Part shown: positions 47,895 through 56,850 of the stretch, in pieces
How positions within the stretch are numbered: the first letter of the stretch is position 1
Layout: every line of letters starts with the position of its first letter
From: Bradyrhizobium genosp. L
GTDB taxonomy: Bacteria; Pseudomonadota; Alphaproteobacteria; Rhizobiales; Xanthobacteraceae
Assembly: GCF_015624485.1 (NCBI RefSeq)
Contig: NZ_CP061378.1
Span: 5,704,001-5,768,000, forward strand
DNA length: 64,000 nucleotides
Direction: 5' to 3'
Notes under the pieces: generated by a model
Databases searched by the model: none
What the model saw: only the letters and a program-made list of their open reading frames with translations
What the model was told of the DNA's origin: nothing
Program-made: the position numbers and the translations under genes

Positions 47895-48776
47895 TTACCG
47901 CTGCGTCGGATTGATGAAGGCGTCGAGGGGCGGCGGCGCGAGGGCGTGTGGGTACTTGAACGTGTTGTGCTCGAGCGGAATGAACCAGCCCTCGGGCATC
48001 CCGGGCAGCACATAGTTTCCCTGAAACCGGTTCGGCATGGTCATCAGCGTATCGTTCTCGCCGAACGTGGTGCCGATCGGGACGTATTTCATGTTGAATC
48101 CGAAGACGGCATAGGCGGCAGCGTCGACGAAGCGTCCCGCATTTGAAAAATCCGGCTGGCCGCGCAGGTTGGTGTCCTGAATTGCGACGCTGTGGATCTG
48201 GTCCTTCACATAGAAAAGCGAACTCAGGTCCCGAACCACCTGGCCGAACTCATGCGAGGCGTCATGGTGCAGCAGAATGCAGCTGCCCTGCTCCTTGCAA
48301 AGGACGTCGCGCACGTAAGTCGGCAGGTCGCCGCCGTACAGACGAACGTTGTCGGCCTGCTCCGGATATGTGCGCCGAACGCGCTCATGCCCGAAGTGCA
48401 GATACTTGTCGTCGATGTCGATCAGGTCGATCTGAAAGTTGAATTCATGCGCACAGCCGGCGAGAATGACCGAAGAGCCTCCCATGTAAACGCCAAGGTC
48501 GACAACTTTCGTCAGTTTCTCGCGGAACGCAAAAATACAATTGAAGAGATCCCAGTAATAGGCGGCCGAGCATTGGTCCTCGTAGCCGACATCGAACCTG
48601 GCCGCCCGTTCGGCGATACGATCAAAGTGCGCGTTCTTGCCGCGGTAGGCCGCAAGATTTGCGCGATGACCGCTGTAGATCTGGATTCCAAGCTGCTTTT
48701 GGATGTCCGTCGCATCCAGGTGCTGGATCCCGGACGAAGGTTCGATGAACCCATATTTTCGGTCGGAGACTGTCAT
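47895..48776 (-). CDS. Class I SAM methyltransferase (cephalosporin-hydroxylase-like/TylF group), lower GC
   Basis: 293 aa. Motif I VVDLGVYMGGSSVILAG, acidic region DLIDIDDKYL and a metal-type motif LLHHDASHEF resemble the TylF/rhamnosyl O-methyltransferase and cephalosporin hydroxylase group (metal-dependent). Acts perhaps on a sugar of surface glycans. The segment 48481-48540 has 28 of 60 G+C, below neighbours, so the gene may be recently acquired. ATG 48776 chosen over longer forms with untypical N-terminus. No glycan genes are adjacent. Confidence 0.7.
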   Translation of the reverse strand: MTVSDRKYGFIEPSSGIQHLDATDIQKQLGIQIYSGHRANLAAYRGKNAHFDRIAERAARFDVGYEDQCSAAYYWDLFNCIFAFREKLTKVVDLGVYMGGSSVILAGCAHEFNFQIDLIDIDDKYLHFGHERVRRTYPEQADNVRLYGGDLPTYVRDVLCKEQGSCILLHHDASHEFGQVVRDLSSLFYVKDQIHSVAIQDTNLRGQPDFSNAGRFVDAAAYAVFGFNMKYVPIGTTFGENDTLMTMPNRFQGNYVLPGMPEGWFIPLEHNTFKYPHALAPPPLDAFINPTQR

Positions 48777-48913
48777 GTAAGCCGACTCACCCTGACGGAA
48801 TCGACGGAATACTAGGCAAGTGAATGATCGCCCGCAAATGTCCAATTCAAATGGGCGATAGACGGATTCGCGGAGACGCCCCTCACCCGGAACTCATCTG
48901 CGATGCGTTCCGG

Positions 48914-48936
48914 CCTCTCCCCGCAGACGGGAGAGG
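48914..48936. repeat. Short inverted repeat (cctctccccgcagacgggagagg)
   Basis: 8-bp stem with a short loop, at the 3' end of the DUF1501 gene and upstream of the methyltransferase; a widespread rhizobial repeat type. May terminate the DUF1501 operon. Confidence 0.5.
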
Positions 48937-48948
48937 CGAAGGTTGCGG

Positions 48949-50142
48949 CTAGACCAAATTCAGATCCTTCGGCTTGATGCCGGTGAAGATGCGCTCGAGG
49001 CTGGCCTGCTGCAGGCCGTAGACGTGCTGGATCAGGCCGCCGAAGAACGCGCGGTAGTCGGTCAGCACCGGATAGTCGCGGTTCTGGAACAGCGTTGCCT
49101 GCGCGACCTGGATCTGCTCGCCGGCCATGCGCCCGCCATTGATGCCGCCGCCCATCACCCAGTAGACGCTGCCATGGCCGTGATCGGTGCCGCGGTCGCC
49201 GTTCTCGCGGAAGGTGCGGCCGAACTCGGAGATCACGACCACCACGGTGTCGCGCCACATCGCGGGCCCGATCTCCTCGGAGAAGCCGGCGAGGCCGCGG
49301 CCCAATTCGCCGAGGCGGTCGGCGAGATAACCGGTCGCGGCGCCCTGGTTGACGTGGGTGTCCCAGCCGCCGACGTCGACGAAGCCGAGATTGAACTGCT
49401 CGCGCATCAGCCGGCCGATCCGTCGCGCCGACAATTCGAAGCCGCGCGGCGACACCGCACCGCGATTGGCCGCCATCATCTCCTCGGAGACGGATTTGTA
49501 GACGTCGTCGCGAACGCGAAAACCCTCCGCGACCGAATTGGCGAGATCGCCCTTCGCATACATCTCCCGGATCAGCCTGGCCTGGCGGTCGTCGACGCCG
49601 GGCTTGGAAACGCTGGCGATGCCGATGTTCGGGATCTGGGCGTGGCCGCGGAAGATCAGCGGCAATTGGTCGGTGAAGGAGATCGGCTTCACCCGCGTCA
49701 GCTCGACGGCCAGCCGGCTCATGAAGCCGGAGCGGTAGTCGCGGCTGCCGCCGACGGATTGCCCGAGCTCGATCGTGTCCTGGGTCTCGAAATGGCTGCG
49801 CGAGAGATCGTCGCTGGTGCCGGCGAACGGCACGAAGGCGATCTCGCGCTTGGCCCACAGCGGATAGATCGAGTCGCGCAAGCTTGGATGCAGGCCCCAG
49901 CCGGCATCGAGCGAAAGCGCCGCGTTCGGGTTGCCGGCATCGGGCCGCGCCACCGCGAGCGTCGGGCGCGAGGCGTAATAGAACTCGCTGCCTGTGGGCA
50001 CGACCACATTGGCGGCGTCATAGGCGCCGCGCAGGAACACGACGAGCAGCCGCGCGTCGGTCGCGGGCGCAGCCCAGACCCGTCCGGCAAGCGTGAGAGA
50101 CGTCGAAGCGGCGATGGCCTTGAGCAGATCACGGCGGTCCAT
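48949..50142 (-). CDS. DUF1501 exported protein (twin-arginine-type signal)
   Basis: 397 aa. N-terminus MDRRDLLKAIAASTSLTLAGRVWA looks like a twin-arginine leader (RRDLL) with cleavage after VWA. The rest is the DUF1501 fold, related to the alkaline-phosphatase/sulfatase superfamily: LLVVFLRGAYDAANVVVP, GFVDVGGWDTHVNQG, TVVVVISEFGRTFREN, GTDHGHGSVYWVMGGGINGG, the latter with conserved His/Asp metal-ligand candidates. Substrate unknown. It is 15 nt after the DUF1800 stop, and this pair occurs widely in bacteria. Ribosome site GGGAGG. Confidence 0.88.
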   Translation of the reverse strand: MDRRDLLKAIAASTSLTLAGRVWAAPATDARLLVVFLRGAYDAANVVVPTGSEFYYASRPTLAVARPDAGNPNAALSLDAGWGLHPSLRDSIYPLWAKREIAFVPFAGTSDDLSRSHFETQDTIELGQSVGGSRDYRSGFMSRLAVELTRVKPISFTDQLPLIFRGHAQIPNIGIASVSKPGVDDRQARLIREMYAKGDLANSVAEGFRVRDDVYKSVSEEMMAANRGAVSPRGFELSARRIGRLMREQFNLGFVDVGGWDTHVNQGAATGYLADRLGELGRGLAGFSEEIGPAMWRDTVVVVISEFGRTFRENGDRGTDHGHGSVYWVMGGGINGGRMAGEQIQVAQATLFQNRDYPVLTDYRAFFGGLIQHVYGLQQASLERIFTGIKPKDLNLV

Positions 50143-50157
50143 TGGCGAACCTCCCTT

Positions 50158-51702
50158 TCAGTGCATGAACTCCGGGGACGACAGATAAAGCGTGTTCCAG
50201 TCCTGCGGCGACACCGCCTGATCGAGCGCGGCGAGCGTGGTCGGGCTCAGCGTCTGCCTGATGGTCGTGAAATAGAGCCCGTTCATCACCAGCGGAAACG
50301 CCGGCCGGTCGACTGCGTTGGGCTCGTTTGGCTTGAACAACCCGGCCGAGCCCGATCCGATCGCGCGCGCGATCTCGAAGCGCAGCATCATCTGCCCCGG
50401 ACCGTTCCAGGCGGCCGACAGCATCGAATAGCCGTCCGGCGTCTCGTGATTGAACAGGCCCTCGGAGAGGCGATTGAGCCAGCCCTGGATCGGCAGCGTG
50501 TTGAGCACGACCTTGTCGTCATAGGCGAGCCGCACCGCCGACATCACGTAGAGCACGGGATCCTTGAATTTTGTAGTCCCCTTCAGGGTCACGGCAAACT
50601 CGGGCGCGTGCACCAGCGTCGACATCACAGCCGCGATATCGCCGTCGGTCCTCTGAAAGGTCTGCGCCATGCGCTGCACCAGCGCATCGGGCGGATTGTC
50701 CGACACGAAATAGGTCGCAAGCTGTTTTGCGATATGCGTGGCGGTCGCCGGATGGCGGCAGAGGATGTCGAGCGCCTCGTCGACTTCGGCAAGGCCCCTG
50801 CCCTTGATCTGATGACCGAGAAAGGTCTTGTCGCCATAGTCGTGCCGCGCCGGATTGAACTCGAAAGCGCCTTCGCGGACCAGCTGCGATTGCAGCTCGG
50901 GCTTCAGCTTCGGGTCCTCCGGCTTGAAGTCGATGCCGACGCCGGTGAGGATGCGCGCCAGCGCCTCGACATCGGCCTGGGTGTAGCCGGAGCCGACGCC
51001 CATGGTGTGCAGCTCCATGATCTCGCGGGCGTAGTTCTCGTTGAGATGGCCGGCCGCGTTGTCGGCATTGTCGAGATAGCGCAGCATCACGGGATGATGC
51101 AGCGTCGCGGTGAGCAGATCGCGGAACTTGCCGAGCGCATTGGCGCGGATGGCGCGGTCCTCATAGTCGCCGACCAGCACGCGGATGTTGGCCTTGTACT
51201 GGTGGACGTTGAAGTGGTTGAACCAGAACCAGGTCAGACGCTCGCGCAGCTGGTCCGGCGCATACAGCGCGTGCAGGATCGAGCGGGCCGCAGCCTGTTT
51301 GGCACGGTCGTTCATGGCCTGCTGGTAGACCTGCTGCGCCGCCTTCTTCTGCTCGGGATCGGCGACCTGGTTGGCCGACTTGCCCTGCTGGTCGAACGAT
51401 GCGGCGATGTCGAACGGGAAGCGATGCACGTCCGGCATCGCCTCGATCTGGCTGCGGACCGCGGCCGGCAATGCGGAATTGGCCGGATGCAATTGCTCCT
51501 GCAGCCAGCGCTCGGCACCGACGTCGCGCAGATGCGCGGCGCTGGAGGCGCTGACGCCCCAGGTCAGGCGATCGAGCAGCGCGACGTCCTGTGCGTTGAG
51601 CTCGGCCGCCAGCGCGCAGCTCTGGCCGGCCATCAGCGCGGCCACCGCGCCGACGACGAGCGTGGCGACCGACCGCCCTCCACGGCGTCTGGTGTTGCTC
51701 AT
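50158..51702 (-). CDS. DUF1800 exported protein
   Basis: 514 aa. Signal peptide (VATLVVGAVAALMAGQSCALA before AELNAQ), then the helical DUF1800 fold: LLDRLTWGVSASSAAHL, YAPDQLRERLTWFWFNHFNV, LNENYAREIMELHTMGVGSGYTQADV, and AFEFNPARHDYGDKTFLG. The motif NENYAREIMELHT and HDYG are family hallmarks. No enzymatic role has been established. Starts 35 nt after the pseudo-caspase stop and is followed at 15 nt by DUF1501, so the three form an operon. Confidence 0.88.
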   Translation of the reverse strand: MSNTRRRGGRSVATLVVGAVAALMAGQSCALAAELNAQDVALLDRLTWGVSASSAAHLRDVGAERWLQEQLHPANSALPAAVRSQIEAMPDVHRFPFDIAASFDQQGKSANQVADPEQKKAAQQVYQQAMNDRAKQAAARSILHALYAPDQLRERLTWFWFNHFNVHQYKANIRVLVGDYEDRAIRANALGKFRDLLTATLHHPVMLRYLDNADNAAGHLNENYAREIMELHTMGVGSGYTQADVEALARILTGVGIDFKPEDPKLKPELQSQLVREGAFEFNPARHDYGDKTFLGHQIKGRGLAEVDEALDILCRHPATATHIAKQLATYFVSDNPPDALVQRMAQTFQRTDGDIAAVMSTLVHAPEFAVTLKGTTKFKDPVLYVMSAVRLAYDDKVVLNTLPIQGWLNRLSEGLFNHETPDGYSMLSAAWNGPGQMMLRFEIARAIGSGSAGLFKPNEPNAVDRPAFPLVMNGLYFTTIRQTLSPTTLAALDQAVSPQDWNTLYLSSPEFMH

Positions 51703-51737
51703 GGATGCTGACCTGCCCGGCTCATGACGTCACATCC

Positions 51738-53936
51738 TCAGCGTTTGCACTTGTTGGGCGGACACGGCGCCGGCCGCGCAGCGGCAGGCCTCGGCGGTGG
51801 CGCAGGACGCGGCGGCGGTGCCACGCGCTGCGCCACGGCCGGCCGTGGTGGCGGCGGTGCGGCGCGCGGGGCTGGCGCGGGACGCGGCGCAACGGCCGCA
51901 GCACGCGGCGGCGGCGGAGCTGCGCGCGGCGGCGGCGCGGGACGCGCAGCCGGTGGCCGGGCCACCGCGGTACGCGCCGGCGGCACAGGCCGCGCAGCCG
52001 GCGCCGGCCGCGCGGGCGCCGCGATCGCAGGCCTTACGTTGCCGGTCGGTGCGGTCGCCGCGTGCGTCAGCGGCGGTCTTCCTGGCGTCCTCGCGGCTGC
52101 CGCAGGTGCAGGTGTCGCTGGCGCCGCCATCGGCCTGGCACCTGGCCCCGGCCGGGCGTTGGCGGGTGCCATCGCCGTGGCGGGCTTGCCGGGCGCAGGC
52201 GCTGGCACGTTCGGGTGGACGCCCTGTTGTGGAGCGTTGGCGGGTGCGGTCGCGGTTTGCGGCAGCGGCGGTGCGTTCCTCGCTCCCGGCAGGGAGTGAG
52301 CACCAGCACCGGGCGCGCCCGGCGCGGCGCCCGGCGCCGGTCGCACAAGGGCGCCTGCGCCCGCTGGAGCGCCCTGCGGCCCGCCCGGCTGCACCAGATT
52401 GGCGCGCTGCAACGCGGCGGGCGGCAACGACGGGCCGCGCGAGATCGGCCCACCGGGGACGGCCGGCCGCATCCCGGCCGCGCTGAGCTGCGCCGGCGTC
52501 GGGTTCGGATTGTTGATCACCGTGTTGATGATCGTGGTGTTGTGGATGTTGTTGAACACGATGTTGTTCGGCGGCGGCGCGACATAGGCCGGTGCCGCGA
52601 CATAGGCCGGGATCGGCACGAACAGCGGCGTCGGCAGAATGAACAAGCCGATCGGCGGCGGCGGGGGCGGCAGCACCACGAAGTCCGGCGGCGGTGGCGG
52701 CAGGAACACCACCGGCGGCGGTGGCGGCGGCGCGAAGCCAAATACCGGATCGCTGTAGTACAGCACCGGACGATCGACATATTCGATCTCATCCGGCGGC
52801 GGTGGCGGCACGTCGTAATCGATTGCGGCGAACTGCGGCGGCGGCGCCAGCGCGGCCGAGAGATAAGCGAGCCGGCGCCGTGCATCGGCCGCGTGCGGAC
52901 CGCGCGGATAGCGGTTGAGATAGGACCAGTAGGCGTCCGGCGTGTCGGTGTTGTAGGTGCGCCGCCAGGTGATCGCCTCGCGCCGCGCCGCCACGATCGC
53001 GCGCACGCGCTTGGCGAGCGGATCGCTGGGATAGGCCTGCAGATAATCCTGATAGCCCTGCAGCGTGTCGCGCTCCAGCGCCGCCGCATAGGCATCCTGG
53101 GCCGGGAAATCGCGGATCGGCTTGGTGCGCAATCCGGCGTCGACTTGGGCCGGCGGCGCATCGGGCTTGCGCTCGAAGAACACGAAGGGCGAATCGACCT
53201 TCTGCGCATCCCATGGGATCTGCGCGCCCTTGGTCATCTCGTTGACGCGGAGCCGGACGCGGTCGAACACATCGGGCAGCGTGAGACCGCCGGTGCGGAT
53301 CATCTCGGCCAGCGCCTGCGCATAGGGGCCATAGGGCGGCGCGCCGTCGGGAGCGATGGTGCCGGGCGCGGAGCTGAAGGCGATCAGCATTTTTGCTTCA
53401 GGATCGACCAGTGCAAGGCCGCCGGCGAGCGGCTGGCCATCCTTGGCGAACGGATTGCTGCGGGCCGCATCGAGCACGACCACGCCCGCCTTGATCGGCA
53501 GCGCCGCGAGCTGATGGGTGTAGTCGGACAACCGGATCGTCTCGACCGGCACGTCGGTGTCGCGGGCGATCTTGGCATCGACCGGCACGAAATAATTCTC
53601 GCCGGTCAACTGCACGCCGTAACCGGCGAGATAGACGAAGGCGACCGCGTTGGGACCGGCGTCCTGCACCTTCTGGACGAAATCGCGGAACGATTTGCGC
53701 AGCGTCTCGGCGTCGAGATCGCGCGCGCCGATCACATCGAAGCCGGCCGCCTGCAAGGTCTGCGCGATCAGCCCGGCATCATTGGCGGCGGTCTGCAGCG
53801 GGCCGGCCTCGTAGGCGCCATTGCCGACCACCAGCGCGAGCCGCTTCTCCTGGTCCTGCGCGTGCGCGGGCAGCGACGCGAGCGACACGAGACCGATGAT
53901 TATCGCCCAGAAAAATCGCGCCGAAATTCGCGCCAT
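51738..53936 (-). CDS. Exported caspase-like protein lacking both catalytic residues, Pro/Ala-rich tail
   Basis: 732 aa. Residues 1-26: signal peptide ending AHA-QD. Residues about 28-255: caspase p20-like (peptidase C14) fold, RLALVVGNGAY...LQTAANDAGLIAQTL. The site normally GHG is GYG (Tyr106 in YLAGYGVQLTGENYFVPVD) and the normal DAC is DAA (Ala158 in VVVLDAARSNPF); Ser160 is next door. So the His-Cys dyad is absent. Substrate-pocket text AFSSAPGTIAPDG is retained. Residues 260-380 are a repeat-like helical region (LQGYQDYLQAYP...); after about 380 a Pro/Ala-rich tail (PPPPP runs) ends in CPPNKCKR. First gene of the operon with DUF1800 and DUF1501. Confidence 0.85.
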   Translation of the reverse strand: MARISARFFWAIIIGLVSLASLPAHAQDQEKRLALVVGNGAYEAGPLQTAANDAGLIAQTLQAAGFDVIGARDLDAETLRKSFRDFVQKVQDAGPNAVAFVYLAGYGVQLTGENYFVPVDAKIARDTDVPVETIRLSDYTHQLAALPIKAGVVVLDAARSNPFAKDGQPLAGGLALVDPEAKMLIAFSSAPGTIAPDGAPPYGPYAQALAEMIRTGGLTLPDVFDRVRLRVNEMTKGAQIPWDAQKVDSPFVFFERKPDAPPAQVDAGLRTKPIRDFPAQDAYAAALERDTLQGYQDYLQAYPSDPLAKRVRAIVAARREAITWRRTYNTDTPDAYWSYLNRYPRGPHAADARRRLAYLSAALAPPPQFAAIDYDVPPPPPDEIEYVDRPVLYYSDPVFGFAPPPPPPVVFLPPPPPDFVVLPPPPPPIGLFILPTPLFVPIPAYVAAPAYVAPPPNNIVFNNIHNTTIINTVINNPNPTPAQLSAAGMRPAVPGGPISRGPSLPPAALQRANLVQPGGPQGAPAGAGALVRPAPGAAPGAPGAGAHSLPGARNAPPLPQTATAPANAPQQGVHPNVPAPAPGKPATAMAPANARPGPGARPMAAPATPAPAAAARTPGRPPLTHAATAPTGNVRPAIAAPARPAPAARPVPPARTAVARPPAARPAPPPRAAPPPPRAAAVAPRPAPAPRAAPPPPRPAVAQRVAPPPRPAPPPRPAAARPAPCPPNKCKR

Positions 53937-54130
53937 GGCGGTCGTTCCTTTTTCTTCTCAGACATTGGCGAGTTGAATGGAAATGCTACGTCCGTGAACC
54001 CGCGCTGAACAGGATTGCAGCAATTGTGGCAATCCTTGGTCTGACCGGTCGCGTGCATCGGGAACCGGCTTCCCTGCGCGATGTCGTTCGGCGATATTGC
54101 ATCGAGAAAACAAGGCGAGAGGAGCAATCG

Positions 54131-54802
54131 ATGCCGATCGCCGGACAAGGCATGCTGCTGACATCGATGGATGTCGATCCCTTACACGAAGCTGAATTCA
54201 ATCGCTGGTACGATCGCGAGCATATCGAAGAACGCGTCGCGATCGACGGATTCGTCGAGGCGCGCCGCTACGTCGCCCATGACGCCAAGCCGAAATATCT
54301 CGGCCTCTACACGACCGCGACCTTCGACGTGCTCGACAGCCCGACCTATCGCAAGGCGCTCGCCAACCAGACCGAATGGTCGAAGGCGAATATCGCGCGC
54401 TTTGAGAACATGATCCGCGGCGTTGCGCGCATCTCGATCAGCCGCGGCGTGGGCAGAGGCGCAGCGCTCGGCATCATCCGGTTGCGTCCGCCCGCCGACG
54501 GAGCGGAGAAGCTGCGCGATGCGTTGCGCGAGCAGCTCGATCCGTCGCAGCTCGACGGCATCATCTCGATGCATCTGCTGGAAAACGATCCGGTGCTGTC
54601 GAAGCCGCTGACGCCGGTCGCCGCGAAGGCCGATCCCGGCGCCGGCGACTGGTTCGTGCTGATCGACGCCACCGAGCCGGGCACTGTGCCATCGGCTGCG
54701 GCGCGCATCACCGACAATGCCGCGTTCAAGCCGCTGGTCGTCACCAGCGGCGTCTACCGCCTGCTCTGGGATCTCGCCAAGAGCGACCTGCCGCGGGATT
54801 AA
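54131..54802 (+). CDS. Dimeric alpha/beta-barrel (EthD/DUF4286-like) protein
   Basis: 223 aa. Two related ferredoxin-like halves: first, MDVDPLHEAEFNRWYDREHIEERVAIDGFVEARRY, with the NxWYDxEH-type signature of EthD/stress-responsive barrels; second, from about residue 110 (LRPPADGAEKLRDALREQL). ATG 54131 has AGGAG seven bases upstream. Soluble; perhaps a small-molecule-modifying or heme/dye-related protein, but no reaction can be read. Alone between the caspase-like and kor genes. Confidence 0.75.
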   Translation: MPIAGQGMLLTSMDVDPLHEAEFNRWYDREHIEERVAIDGFVEARRYVAHDAKPKYLGLYTTATFDVLDSPTYRKALANQTEWSKANIARFENMIRGVARISISRGVGRGAALGIIRLRPPADGAEKLRDALREQLDPSQLDGIISMHLLENDPVLSKPLTPVAAKADPGAGDWFVLIDATEPGTVPSAAARITDNAAFKPLVVTSGVYRLLWDLAKSDLPRD

Positions 54803-54810
54803 TCGGCGTC

Positions 54811-54846
54811 ATGCGGTGGTGCGGCGTTCATGCTGCACCGCCGCAT
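54811..54846 (+). terminator. Hairpin after the EthD-like gene
   Basis: 12-bp stem with one G-T pair (atgcggtggtgc / gcaccgccgcat, loop 12 nt), 8 nt after the stop codon. No T-run follows, so it may be a weak terminator or a stability element. Confidence 0.4.
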
Positions 54847-54914
54847 AACGCAATCGAGATTAACGCTGCGCGCACATCAGCCGCGCGAAAGCTGATGATC
54901 GGACAATTTAGCCT

Positions 54915-54943
54915 TTGCCTTCCCTGGAACGGCTCTAATAAGA
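54915..54943 (+). promoter_or_regulatory. Possible promoter of the kor genes
   Basis: TTGCCT at 54915-54920 and ATAAGA at 54938-54943 with 17 nt between (or TAATAA with 15). About 108 nt before the korC-like start. Weak. Confidence 0.22.
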
Positions 54944-55050
54944 TAAGCCTATGATCCAATTCAAAAACCAGAACAACGCCGCGTGAGCGTTCGTCGTCAA
55001 CGATAAGGCCGCGCATCAACTGGCATTTTCCGCGCGGGTCAAAGGTAGGA

Positions 55051-56850
55051 ATGAAACCGACTGATATCTCGGCGCCGGACTACTTTCATAAAGTGGTCGA
55101 TTGCCAATGGGCCTGCCCCGCACACACTCCAGTTCCTGAGTACATCCGGTTGATTGCTGAGGGGCGTTATAGCGACGCCTACATGATCAATTGGCAGTCC
55201 AATGTGTTCCCGGGAATCCTGGGACGCACCTGCGATCGTCCCTGCGAGCCGGCGTGCCGTCGCGGGCGGGTCGAGGAGACCCCGGTCGCGATCTGCCGCC
55301 TCAAGCGTGTCGCCGCCGATTTCAAGGACGACATCACGCACCGCCTGCCGCGGCCGGCCGCGAAGAACGGCAAGCGCATCGCACTGGTCGGCGGCGGTCC
55401 CGCCTCGCTCGCGGTGGCGCGCGATCTGGCGCCGCTCGGCTATCACTGCACCGTGTTCGACGGTGACCCCAAGGCCGGCGGCATGATGCGCAGCCAGATT
55501 CCGAAATTCCGGCTGCCCGACAGCGTGATCGACGAGGAGACCGGCTACATCCTCGGCCTCGGCGTCGAGTTCAAGGGTGGCCACCGCGTCGACAGCCTGA
55601 AGCAGCTGCTCTCCGAGAATTACGACGCGATCTTCGTCGGAAGCGGCGCGCCGCGCGGCCGCGAGCTCGAGATTCCCGGCCGCAAGGAGGCCGCCGCCAA
55701 TATCCATATCGGCATCGAGTGGCTCGCCAACGTCTCGTTCGGCCATATCGACAAGATCGGCCGCCGCGTCATCGTGCTCGGCGGCGGCAACACCGCGATG
55801 GACTGCTGCCGCACCGCGCGCCGCCTCGGCGGCGACAGCGTCAAGGTGGTGGTCCGCTCCGGGTTCGAGGAGATGAAGGCCTCGCCGTGGGAGAAGGAAG
55901 ACGCCATGCATGAGGACATCCCGATCCTCAACTTCATGGTGCCGGTGGCATTCAAGCATGTCGGCGGCAAGCTGATCGGCGTCACCTTCCAGCAGGTCAA
56001 AGCCGAATACGACGCCAATGGCCGCCGCAATCTGGTGCCTTCGGGCGAACCCGATCAGACCATTCCCTGCGACGACGTGCTGGTTGCGGTCGGCCAGGAG
56101 AACGCGTTCCCCTGGATCGAGCAGGATTGCGGCATCGAATTCGACAAATGGCACATGCCGAAGGTCGATCCCAAGACGTTCGTCTCGACCAATCCGAAGG
56201 TGTTCTTCGGCGGTGACGCGGCGTTCGGGCCGAAGAACATCATCTGGGCGGTGGCGCACGGCCACGATGCCGCGCTCTCGATTCACAGGATGGTGTCCGG
56301 CGAGGATATCAACGAACGTCCGCTGCCCGAGGTGCACGTCTCCTCGCAGAAGATGGGCATCCACGAGTGGAGCTACGACAACGACATCTCCACCGACAAG
56401 CGCTTCAAGGTGCCGCATCGCGACAAGGTGATCGCGCTGAAGGACATCCGCGCCGAGGTCGAGCTCGGCTACGACGTCAAGCTCGCGCTCGGCGAGGCGG
56501 AGCGCTGCCTGAATTGCGACGTGCAGACGGTGTTCGCAGCCCCGCTCTGCATCGAATGCGACGCCTGCGTCGACATCTGCCCGATGGACTGCATCACCTT
56601 CACGGCGAATGGCGAAGAGGATGACGTCCGCGAGCGGCTCAAGGCGCCCTCGCCGCATCACGACCAGGCGCTCTATGTCTCCGGCGACCTCAAGACCGGC
56701 CGGGTCATGGTCAAGGACGAAGACGTCTGCCTGCATTGCGGGCTGTGTGCCGAGCGCTGCCCGACCGGCGCCTGGGACATGCAGAAGTACCTCATCGATA
56801 TGGTTCACGCAGGATCAACATGTCAGTCCAAAGCCCGATCAGCAGCGTAA
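55051..56850 (+). CDS. KorC-like FAD/NAD(P)/iron-sulfur electron-transfer subunit
   Basis: 599 aa. N-terminal GltD-like helical Fe-S part with Cys18, Cys22, Cys61, Cys65 and Cys69; FAD-binding ALVGGGPASLAVAR (111 on), NAD(P)-binding VIVLGGGNTAMDCCR; and at the C-terminus a double [4Fe-4S] ferredoxin with CIECDACVDICPMDC and CLHCGLCAERCPTG. This is a glutamate-synthase-small-subunit-type oxidoreductase that in KorABC complexes of Azoarcus/Thauera passes electrons between NADP and the 2-oxoacid oxidoreductase. It overlaps the next gene by 31 nt, evidence for one complex. Confidence 0.85.
   Translation: MKPTDISAPDYFHKVVDCQWACPAHTPVPEYIRLIAEGRYSDAYMINWQSNVFPGILGRTCDRPCEPACRRGRVEETPVAICRLKRVAADFKDDITHRLPRPAAKNGKRIALVGGGPASLAVARDLAPLGYHCTVFDGDPKAGGMMRSQIPKFRLPDSVIDEETGYILGLGVEFKGGHRVDSLKQLLSENYDAIFVGSGAPRGRELEIPGRKEAAANIHIGIEWLANVSFGHIDKIGRRVIVLGGGNTAMDCCRTARRLGGDSVKVVVRSGFEEMKASPWEKEDAMHEDIPILNFMVPVAFKHVGGKLIGVTFQQVKAEYDANGRRNLVPSGEPDQTIPCDDVLVAVGQENAFPWIEQDCGIEFDKWHMPKVDPKTFVSTNPKVFFGGDAAFGPKNIIWAVAHGHDAALSIHRMVSGEDINERPLPEVHVSSQKMGIHEWSYDNDISTDKRFKVPHRDKVIALKDIRAEVELGYDVKLALGEAERCLNCDVQTVFAAPLCIECDACVDICPMDCITFTANGEEDDVRERLKAPSPHHDQALYVSGDLKTGRVMVKDEDVCLHCGLCAERCPTGAWDMQKYLIDMVHAGSTCQSKARSAA

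Noticed and set aside
48943..51711. A 922-residue open frame on the plus strand
   Set aside because: It is the complement of the DUF1501 and DUF1800 genes; its translation is Arg/Asp/His-rich with no family features. Similar shadows over ppdK, kor and the caspase-like gene were rejected for the same reason.
51724..52600. Gly/Ala-rich plus-strand frames opposite the caspase-like tail, resembling PE-PGRS or collagen-like proteins
   Set aside because: They are a by-product of the extreme GC bias of the Pro/Ala-coding strand, with no ribosome site or signal peptide.
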